A stretch of DNA of 7,584 bases from Pirellulaceae bacterium (lineage in GTDB: Bacteria; Planctomycetota; Planctomycetia; Pirellulales; Pirellulaceae): positions 1-7,584 of the forward strand of contig JAKVBZ010000151.1 in the NCBI GenBank assembly GCA_022448645.1, in the 5' to 3' direction. The translations under genes were made by a program, and so were the position numbers. Below, piece by piece: positions 1 through 6,100 of the stretch (within the stretch, counting starts at the first letter, position 1; each line of letters opens with the position of its first letter). The notes under the pieces are model-generated. The model did no database searches. It was not told where the DNA came from and worked only from the letters and a program-made list of their open reading frames with translations.

Positions 1-116
1 ACCTTGCGCTGTGTGGATCGATTCTGACCCAAAGTGCGGCAGGCGCGGCGTTCGGACACGCCAAGCTCCCGCCGCACACGGTCGATGCATCTGCGGCGAC
101 GCGAAGGGCTTAGAAG
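1..116 (-). CDS. IS3-family transposase OrfB, N-terminal fragment
   Basis: In the -1 frame relative to orfA, 38 codons stay open to the window edge. They begin LLSPSRRRRC and continue with RRELGVSERRACRTLGQ and then NRSTQRK. This is the characteristic start of the IS3 OrfB segment that precedes the HTH_21 and DDE integrase (rve) domains. The catalytic DDE residues are outside the window. No ATG opens this frame nearby, so OrfB is probably made only as an OrfAB fusion. The partial state comes from the window limit; I see no sign of decay in the visible part. Confidence 0.85.
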
Positions 117-388
117 TTTCCCTTTGCTGCTTCAGTCAGGATCAGCTTGTCCAAGGTTAGATCAGACACCGCACGTCTCAGCCGCTGGTTCTCTTTTTCC
201 AGCTCCTTCAGACGCGCGAGTTGGGACCGCTGCATCCCGCCGTAGAGCTTACGCCATCGATAGAACGTCTGCTGCGTCACCCCGATCTGGCGAACCGCCT
301 CGGCAATCGTAGCACCCTGTCCTTGCAGAACTTCAACCTGCCGAAGCTTCGATACAATCTCTTCCGGCTTTTCTCGTTTTCCAGCCAT
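110..388 (-). CDS. IS3-family transposase OrfA
   Basis: This 92-residue protein is the DNA-binding and regulatory subunit of an IS3-family transposase. On its own it binds the element ends. Fused to OrfB by frameshifting it becomes the active OrfAB transposase. Residues 27-47 form a helix-turn-helix (ATIAEAVRQIGVTQQTFYRW). Residues 58-85 form a leucine-zipper-like coiled coil (LARLKELEKENQRLRR and onward), as in IS3 OrfA dimerisation regions. The length is usual for the family. The ATG at 386-388 has a strong GGAGG ribosome-binding site (396-400 on the minus strand) seven bases upstream. The gene ends TTC TAA, directly after a slippery GGGAAAC, and orfB continues in the -1 frame. Family assignment rests on recognised motifs, not on a search. 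Confidence 0.93.
   Translation of the reverse strand: MAGKREKPEEIVSKLRQVEVLQGQGATIAEAVRQIGVTQQTFYRWRKLYGGMQRSQLARLKELEKENQRLRRAVSDLTLDKLILTEAAKGNF
116..122 (-). promoter_or_regulatory. Programmed -1 frameshift heptamer GGGAAAC
   Basis: On the minus strand the orfA frame reads AAG GGA AAC TTC TAA. The bases G GGA AAC fit the X XXY YYZ slippery pattern in exactly the right phase, two codons before the orfA stop. A -1 slip gives GGG AAA CTT CTA, entering the orfB frame as GKLLSPSRRR, the expected junction for this IS3 subgroup. IS3 elements are known to use -1 frameshifting, often on A-rich heptamers. The use of GGGAAAC here is inferred from position and phase. Confidence 0.7.
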
Positions 389-419
389 CGCTGATCCTCC
401 AATTTGCGGGATAATCTAT

Positions 420-454
420 CCCAGTTGGTGGACCACTTTCAGGGGGCTACTCCA
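420..454 (-). repeat. Putative terminal inverted repeat of the IS3 element
   Basis: Read on the minus strand this stretch starts TGGAGTAGCCCCCTGAAAGT and lies 32 bases or more upstream of the orfA start, where the left terminal repeat of an IS3-family element belongs. The opposite end is outside the window, so pairing cannot be checked. The boundary at 454 is an inference from the TG terminus and from the adjacent foreign reading frame. Confidence 0.5.
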
Positions 455-618
455 GGTCCTTAGGGGCTGCGATTTGGTTTGGTATTTTTGCGATTTGGTT
501 CTGGTGGTTCACAAATGGCGACGAGCTTACCTATCAAAACGCCCCGATTGATGCCGCCGCAGGTGGCAGCACAACACGAGCAGTCAAGGGCAACCTGACC
601 GACTTTAAGGTAGATTAA
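455..618 (+). pseudogene. 3' remnant of a membrane-protein gene cut by the IS
   Basis: From the IS end a plus-strand frame stays open for 53 codons to the TAA at 616-618. It encodes a very aromatic hydrophobic stretch (AIWFGIFAIWFWWF), probably one transmembrane helix. A polar tail follows (TNGDELTYQ, then APIDAAAGGSTTRAVKG) ending NLTDFKVD. The frame has no ATG, GTG or TTG before the IS boundary, and it continues open into the IS sequence, so its own start has been lost. Its stop overlaps the next gene's ATG as TAATG, which indicates that the two were translationally coupled in one operon. I do not recognise the family. It may be a small membrane partner of the downstream DGQHR protein. Confidence 0.6.
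468..500 (+). repeat. In-frame 21-bp-period direct repeat
   Basis: The 12-mer TGCGATTTGGTT occurs at 468-479 and again at 489-500, exactly 21 bases (seven codons) apart. The frame of the truncated membrane gene therefore repeats AIWF within its hydrophobic helix. This looks like a short tandem duplication that lengthened the helix, although convergence in a Trp/Phe-rich segment would look similar. Confidence 0.6.
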
Positions 619-1853
619 TGGATATTCAGTTTCCTTTCACAGTTTCCGCTCTTCGAGTCGATCAGCGTCTGGGGAGTTTCTATGTTGCAGTACTTCCAGC
701 AGAATTGTTGCTACGTGTTTGCGCCAGCGACAGAATGAGTGCATCACTTAATCCAGATGGTGTTGGCTATACACTCGAAGGAACGCAACGAGTGATACAA
801 GACAAGCGTCTGTCAGAAATTGCTGCCTACATAAACCGTGTGGATTCAGCGTTTCCCAACTCAATCATCGTCGCGGCGAACTATGACCGTGAAACTGGTT
901 TCGACCAAACTGAGAATGAAGACATCGCGAACGAAGAGGGCTTGACTGGCGACGGAGCTTCAAGCGCCTGGAGTGTTCAGATAGCTGACGACGGCTGCCA
1001 CAAACTAACGATACCGTCTGAGGCCAAACTTGCGGCCGTGATCGACGGACAGCACAGGTTATTCTCATTCGCGAAAGCCAATCAAGAAGCCCTCCAAAGT
1101 ATGAACTTGATATGTTCGATATTCATCGATCTTCCCAAAGCCTTGCAGGCCCAGATCTTCGCGACAATTAACTCTACTCAAAAGAGGGTGGACCGCAGTC
1201 TTACCTACGAACTCTTCGGTTATAATGTTTCTGATGAGCCAGAGGAATATTGGACGCCAGACAAGCTCGCCGTTTTCTTTGCTCGAAAACTTGCGACAGA
1301 CACAGATTCTCCACTTCGAGGCCGCATAACAGTTGCGCCAAAGAGGGACACAAAGCTTGAGCAGATCGCAGCTGAAGCAGCGTGGAAGATATCCACCGCC
1401 GTCGCAGTCGACGGAATCTTGAGACTATACTCAAGTAATCCGAAGCGTGATGCCAACCTGATGCGCGAAGGTGATGCTCATACCAGAGAAGTGCTGCTTG
1501 AAGGACCAAAGGACAAGTCGCCACTTCGAAGTGCTTATATTGAGGGCAACGACGCAGTGATTTTTAAGATGGTACTCAACTACCTCAAGGCCGCTGAGGA
1601 AGTCTTTTGGAAAAACGCGAAAGAGGGCTCTTACATTTTTCGCACAGTGGGCGTGCAGGCAGTTTTTGACATACTTAGAAAACTGGCATCTGAAGCGTTT
1701 GAGAAGAGGGACATCAGTTCTGGATACTTCGAAGACGCTCTACAACCAGCAATGGAGATCGATTTTTCTTCTGCCGAATTTCAGAATGCTTCTGGCTCCG
1801 GCCGGACTTTCATTCGCAAAGCAATTGAGCAAGCAATAGGGTTGAACAACTAG
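618..1853 (+). CDS. DGQHR-domain protein (DndB/DpdB-like)
   Basis: This 411-residue, probably cytoplasmic protein carries the defining DGQHR motif at residues 143-147 (AVIDGQHRLFSF). Upstream is a QR-x5-R-x3-IA-x-YI segment at 57-72. Downstream is FATINSTQKRVD at 181-192, followed by a YELFG segment, and GVQAVFDIL at 345-353; all are typical of the DGQHR superfamily. Relatives include DndB, the repressor of DNA phosphorothioation operons, and DpdB of 7-deazaguanine DNA modification; the fold is related to ParB/sulfiredoxin-like proteins. The ATG at 618 has AAGG (607-610) seven bases upstream and overlaps the preceding stop as TAATG. No dnd, dpd or other modification gene is visible beside it, and its upstream partner is cut by an IS. 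A role in DNA modification, restriction or defence control is inference; the domain call is firm. Expression may now depend on a promoter from the IS. Confidence 0.88.
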   Translation: MDIQFPFTVSALRVDQRLGSFYVAVLPAELLLRVCASDRMSASLNPDGVGYTLEGTQRVIQDKRLSEIAAYINRVDSAFPNSIIVAANYDRETGFDQTENEDIANEEGLTGDGASSAWSVQIADDGCHKLTIPSEAKLAAVIDGQHRLFSFAKANQEALQSMNLICSIFIDLPKALQAQIFATINSTQKRVDRSLTYELFGYNVSDEPEEYWTPDKLAVFFARKLATDTDSPLRGRITVAPKRDTKLEQIAAEAAWKISTAVAVDGILRLYSSNPKRDANLMREGDAHTREVLLEGPKDKSPLRSAYIEGNDAVIFKMVLNYLKAAEEVFWKNAKEGSYIFRTVGVQAVFDILRKLASEAFEKRDISSGYFEDALQPAMEIDFSSAEFQNASGSGRTFIRKAIEQAIGLNN

Positions 1854-1899
1854 ACTAGAAAGTCATTACAGCAGAATTCGCCACGCAGAGAAAACATGA

Positions 1900-2652
1900 T
1901 CAATAATTGACCTGTTCGTACCCATAATTGCCTTCATAGTCGCGCCACTCGACGAAGACAGAGCGATGGTACACGCTCGGACAATTTCGACCCCATTGCT
2001 CAAGACCAGTATGTGCTTCTGGGAGAGCCGCAACAGAAGAGCGCCGCCAGGCAAAATCACCTTGTATGCCGTACGTTCCTAAAACAACGATGGCACTGCG
2101 GTTGCAGTCATCATCACGCCCGGACTCATGCTGACGAGCGTATCGCACATCAAAGACTCGGATCGAGCGGACAAAGTTGAATTCTGGACCGCTAATGTCG
2201 ATATCAGCGCGTGATTGTACTTGCTTCAGTAAACCAGCACTCAAGTTGTCCCGAATGTCCGCATTCTCCGCCCCTTGCAGTTCTGTCGGCTCTAAGACTT
2301 CTTCAACAATGAGGAAAGGTCTCTGAAGCCGCGGCAAGGACTGGAGTCGGGCATCATATACGATGTCAAAAAATCGCTCTCTTAGACCGAAATCTCCACC
2401 TCCATTTAAGGATGCGCCCATCGGGCACCGCCAGATCTGGAGGGGCGGTTCAACCGGCCATGGAGTGATCCGACGTATAAACTCCGCTCGAGCTCTGGAA
2501 CATGGAAAGGACGGAGGCCACCCACCGGAGAGGCAGAGCAAGATTGCGCAATCAACGGGATATGTTTGGGCCCTCAGTCGCTCAGGTAGCGCCGAAGAAA
2601 ACAGAGCCAAAAGGGCTACGAGTGATACGATGCGGAGTGAAGTTATTTGCAT
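1900..2652 (-). CDS. Secreted six-cysteine protein, unknown function
   Basis: This gene encodes a 250-residue exported protein. The N-terminus MQITSLRIVSLVALLALFSS followed by ALPERLRAQ is a good Sec signal peptide, with cleavage probable near LRA/QTYPVDC. The mature part has six cysteines (residues 35, 40, 51, 76, 183 and 224), suggesting up to three disulfides in the periplasm or outside the cell. Recognisable blocks are DCAILLCLSGGWP, ITPWPVEPPLQIWRCPMG, RVFDVRYARQHESG and EWRDYEGNYGYEQVNY. The style recalls a conserved hypothetical protein often found near mobilisation genes of Rhodobacteraceae, and the first block faintly recalls TrbM-type C-x4-C motifs; neither is proven. The frame extends to a TTG at 2691, but the ATG at 2652 puts the signal peptide at the true N-terminus, so I prefer it, though its ribosome-binding site is poor. 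It is convergent with the DGQHR gene, 46 bases apart. Confidence 0.75.
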   Translation of the reverse strand: MQITSLRIVSLVALLALFSSALPERLRAQTYPVDCAILLCLSGGWPPSFPCSRARAEFIRRITPWPVEPPLQIWRCPMGASLNGGGDFGLRERFFDIVYDARLQSLPRLQRPFLIVEEVLEPTELQGAENADIRDNLSAGLLKQVQSRADIDISGPEFNFVRSIRVFDVRYARQHESGRDDDCNRSAIVVLGTYGIQGDFAWRRSSVAALPEAHTGLEQWGRNCPSVYHRSVFVEWRDYEGNYGYEQVNY

Positions 2653-2689
2653 GGCCACCAATCCAGAAGGGTGCTCGAGCCATAGCCCC

Positions 2690-2720
2690 AAAATACAGTA
2701 ATGTCACGTTAGTATATTTT
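2690..2720. promoter_or_regulatory. Imperfect AT-rich palindrome, possible operator
   Basis: The arms 2690-2704 (AAAATACAGTAATGT) and 2706-2720 (ACGTTAGTATATTTT) are inverted complements in 12 of 15 positions around a single central base. The site lies about 38-68 bases upstream of the preferred ATG of the secreted-protein gene, in the most AT-rich stretch of the window (15 G+C in 2701-2760). That is where a promoter or operator for that gene would sit. It has too little loop and too few G-C pairs for a convincing terminator. Function is inferred from symmetry and position only. Confidence 0.3.
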
Positions 2721-3116
2721 TGTATTTTTCTCGTAAGGTTTATTATGTTAAGAAAGATCTTTAGAATGGAAAAAGCGGCGGAGGAACGTCTGCACACTTC
2801 CCAAGCAGGACAAGCTCCAACGACCACCTCTTACGTTCGCAGCCAGTCCTCTCGTTAAACTGGACGTTTGGGGGAGCAATACGATAAGCGAAGCAGGAAT
2901 AGATGCCCATATGTAGCATTCAACCGATGCAACTTGTTCGGAGCGGCTGTACCTAATTTCCGCAACGTTGCTCAAGCGGATTACGCCTCAGTGTCCTTAA
3001 ACGACTGCAGCAAGAAAATCCAAATTTTTCCTGTTGACGAAAAACTCGTTTCTACCTTAGCGTGTGTGAATGACGCCATTTCGCCTTGGGCACTTTTGGT
3101 ATTGAAAGAACTATTT
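2721..3116. other. Intergenic stretch without a supported gene
   Basis: This is the space between the secreted-protein gene and the RHS gene, which diverge. Open frames exist on both strands (2748-2975 minus, 2868-3215 plus), but they lack recognisable domains, good ribosome-binding sites or consistent codon bias, and the plus one overlaps the signal-peptide region of the RHS gene in another frame. The left part is strongly AT-rich. A TTGACG at 3034-3039 resembles a -35 box, but no acceptable -10 follows at 16-18 bases. It presumably carries the promoter of the RHS gene, perhaps with decayed older sequence; I cannot place either. Confidence 0.4.
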
Positions 3117-3121
3117 AGGGG
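3117..3121 (+). promoter_or_regulatory. Ribosome-binding site deciding the RHS TTG start
   Basis: AGGGG lies eight bases upstream of the TTG at 3130-3132. The sequence that TTG opens begins directly with a signal peptide, and the next in-frame ATG lies about 200 codons further in. Together these support TTG as the real start of the RHS gene. Confidence 0.6.
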
Positions 3122-3129
3122 TAAGCGCT

Positions 3130-6100
3130 TTGGTCCGCCTTCTTTGCGTATTTCTTGCAACTTTTTTTCCTCAGGTTTTGCTCTCTCAGTCAACCAGCGA
3201 CATACGAACCAATGAGTTTCGCACGCCTACAAGCGTGGTAAAATACGGCGACGGCTACTATCCTACGGTGGTTCAAGCTTGCAAAGCGCACGGTGCCTCC
3301 GCGATCCCCGGTCTCTACTACGACGGTGATTTTTTCAAAGAAGATGACCCTCTAATTCCAGGCTCAACGGATGGCGCAGGTCAAGGATCGAGCCGATACG
3401 CTTACAGCTGCCTAGACGACTACGACAACGAGTCTTGGGTAGAACTTTATTGTGTATCGAGAGACACTTCAGGGCAAATCGTGTCGACCTCACAGGGTCC
3501 ATGCCTAGAACCACTGAATTGCGACAGATGCTCCCGCTTGGGCGAGGCCGATGCTTCAGCCGGAAACCCCACACACCTAGCCACTGGCCTCAAGACAGAG
3601 ACCGCAACGGATTGGATCAGCCCCAGCGAGCCACGTTTCAAGATCTCGAGGAAATATGTCTCCAACGCCGAAAACACACGCTTAACACAGCGCTATCTGT
3701 CGCAAGTGATGCACGGAGCCGGCTGGGCGTCTCCATTTGCTGACAGAATTGCTAAGTATGGTTCAAATGGGATACCTGCTTATTATCAGAAGTCTAATGG
3801 CACTCGGATTGCACTCACGGCGCATTGGGGAAATAGCACACAGTTATTCGACGGATCGTCGATTGATGTTCAGTTCTATTACGAGCGCTACAATAAGCGT
3901 TGGCTCATTCTTCGAGACGGATCTGGCGTGGTCCGCCATTTTTTTGGTCAGAATGGCAGCTGGGATCACGCGCGCTTAGCACGCATCGACTATCCAGACG
4001 GCTACAGGATCAACATAGACTATGACTGGGAGGCCGACGTCACTGGTGTGAACGTGGTGTCCGATAACCGAGGCAATCGCGCAGAATTTCAGTGGACGCA
4101 GCTTACATCTGGAAAGCCGGAAACTTCGGTCGTCACTTCGGTCCAAGTTGATCCATCCTATGATGGGGTGACTTTCAGCCCTCAAGCTGAGGTCCAGTAC
4201 GACTATCAGCAAACTGTAGATGACACTCCTGTCCTCGAAGAGGCGCGGCGCCTCGATATCGCTGCTGGTGCCGTCACCATCGTGGCGCAGTATGAATACG
4301 AGAATTTTCAGCGCCCAGGTTTTTTTCCACCCCATCTACGTGAGATCAAAGATGGCAATGGTAACACCCGCATCGAGGTAGAATACCAAGGGGTCCTAGC
4401 TCTTGCCGAAGGCGGCGGTGACATCATCTATTCGTCGGCATTCAGAAGCGCTGTTGCAGGTCCTGCTGGTCCATCAGCGCCTTTCATTGCAGTGGCCAAA
4501 ACACAGCGTAGCGGCGGTGCTTACGCACATGAATTCCAGGAACCAACTGCAACCATTGCTGAGTTTGAAGGCCCGCTTGGTACAGATACAACCCATGCTG
4601 TTGCTCTCAAAGGGGACAGGATTGTCACGACCCAAGTCGACGTTTCGGGGACGGCTAGCACAGCTGCCACTACGACAGCCTACGACTACACTGCCCCTGC
4701 TGGCTCCCCCGAGGGATATCTATACTCACGAACCGAACGGAACGGAGCTGTAACCAGCTATACGCGCGACTCACGTGGCAGAATTCTTACACAGACTGAG
4801 GATGCTCTCGGGACGACGCCTCGAACCACAACATATACGTATGCGGCCGATAACTTTGCTGCGCCTGTGACGCGACAAACGGACCAACTCCTTGAGGAAT
4901 TCACCTATAACGCCGACAAGCTTCTTGTTTCGTATGCTCAGACAGACGTGCAAATCGGGAGCCCTAATTTGGGAGACCGCCGGCAATGGGACTACACATA
5001 CTCAACCCTCTCATCCGGTTTACAAGTGCTCACGCAAGTCGATGGGCCCGGTCTGCTCTCAAATGGCGTCGCCGACATAACGACCTACACCTACGATGCT
5101 AGCGGTCGATTGCTGACCACAACTGATCCAAACGGGCTCGTCACGGAAGTTCTGACGTACGGTGATCTTGGGTTGCCGACACTGGTTCGGGATGCGTCAC
5201 GGCTCGACTGGGTGTTCACCTATGACGAAGTTGGCCGGGTTCTGACGTCGACCCTGCAACCGGATAAGAACGCTGAGACGACGACCTTTAGCTATGACGA
5301 CATCGGCCAGCTCATATCCGTCACTGACCCCATGGGCCGTGTTTGGGGCTATGCCTACGATGCCGCACGACGCCTAACACAGGTTACCTCGCCCTCTGGT
5401 GAGACCATGACTTACACCTACGACGCGGCAGGTAACGTGACGAACACGTCCTACTTGGATGCAAGCTCGGCCCTGGTCTACCAGCATACCAGCGCGTTCG
5501 ACGCTCTTGGTCGGGTGACACAGGCCCTTGGCGACAACGGACAAGTCAACTCCTTTGGCTACGACATAGAAGACAACCTGACGAACAGCACAGACGCGCA
5601 AGGCTTCCAAACGGCCAACAGCTTTGACGCGCTCAACCGCGTCATTCAAACGGTAGACCGTGGCGCCCACACGACGCTGATGGAATACGATACGGCGGAC
5701 CGTCAGACGCGCTACACAGACCCCCGCCTCATCGACACGCAGTTCGAGTATAACGGCTTTGGTGATTTGGTGTCTGAGACCAGCGCCGACCGCGGCACCA
5801 TCACCTACACGCACGACCTCCGCGGGTTGGTAACGTCCATGACCGACAGCCGCGGCGTGGTGACAAACTACGAATACGACGATGGCGGTCGCCTAACGGC
5901 ACGTCGCTTCCCTTCGGACGCATCACTCGACGTAGAAATTTCATACTACACCAGCTCGAACAAAGACGGCTACCTTGGCAAAGTGCGCCGCATCGACTCC
6001 TCGGTGGGCAGGACATGGCGCTATTACGAGAACCACGCGCAACGGGGCTTCCTCGACCGGGACTGGCAGACAATCGAAGGCACGACTTACAAGACCAAAT

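Larger units (their letters stand above)
1..454 (-). mobile_element. IS3-family insertion sequence, 5' part only
   Basis: This is the upstream part of an IS3-family element read on the minus strand. It comprises the outer end, a complete orfA and the beginning of orfB; the remainder, with the other inverted repeat, lies beyond base 1. The outer end is placed at base 454 because the minus strand there begins TGGAGTAGCCCCC, a G/C-rich terminus starting with TG as IS3-family ends do. The partner repeat is outside the window, so the exact terminus and any 3-4 bp target duplication (candidate GGT/GGTC at 455-458) cannot be confirmed. The element adjoins a reading frame that lost its start, so it appears to have landed in a gene. 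Confidence 0.85.

Noticed and set aside
34..312. Plus-strand open frame opposite the transposase genes
   Set aside because: It is antisense to clearly recognisable OrfA/OrfB coding sequence and is arginine/serine-rich low-information translation.
865..1524. Several minus-strand frames inside the DGQHR gene
   Set aside because: They mirror the intact DGQHR coding frame, which has recognisable motifs on the plus strand; none has domain-like sequence.
1854..1899. Possible shared terminator between convergent genes
   Set aside because: No stable G-C stem followed by a T run was found in the 46 bases.
2363..2858. Plus-strand frames over and beyond the 5' part of the secreted-protein gene
   Set aside because: Mostly antisense to a gene with a signal peptide and motif-like blocks; the translations are basic and lack recognisable features.
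3034..3062. TTGACG as a -35 box for the RHS gene
   Set aside because: No acceptable -10 hexamer occurs at 16-18 bases; the only T/A-rich candidate is about 13 bases away.
2868..3215. 115-codon plus-strand frame upstream of and overlapping the RHS start
   Set aside because: No domain is recognised, no good ribosome-binding site is evident, and it overlaps the RHS signal-peptide region out of frame. It could be decayed sequence, but I cannot support a gene.
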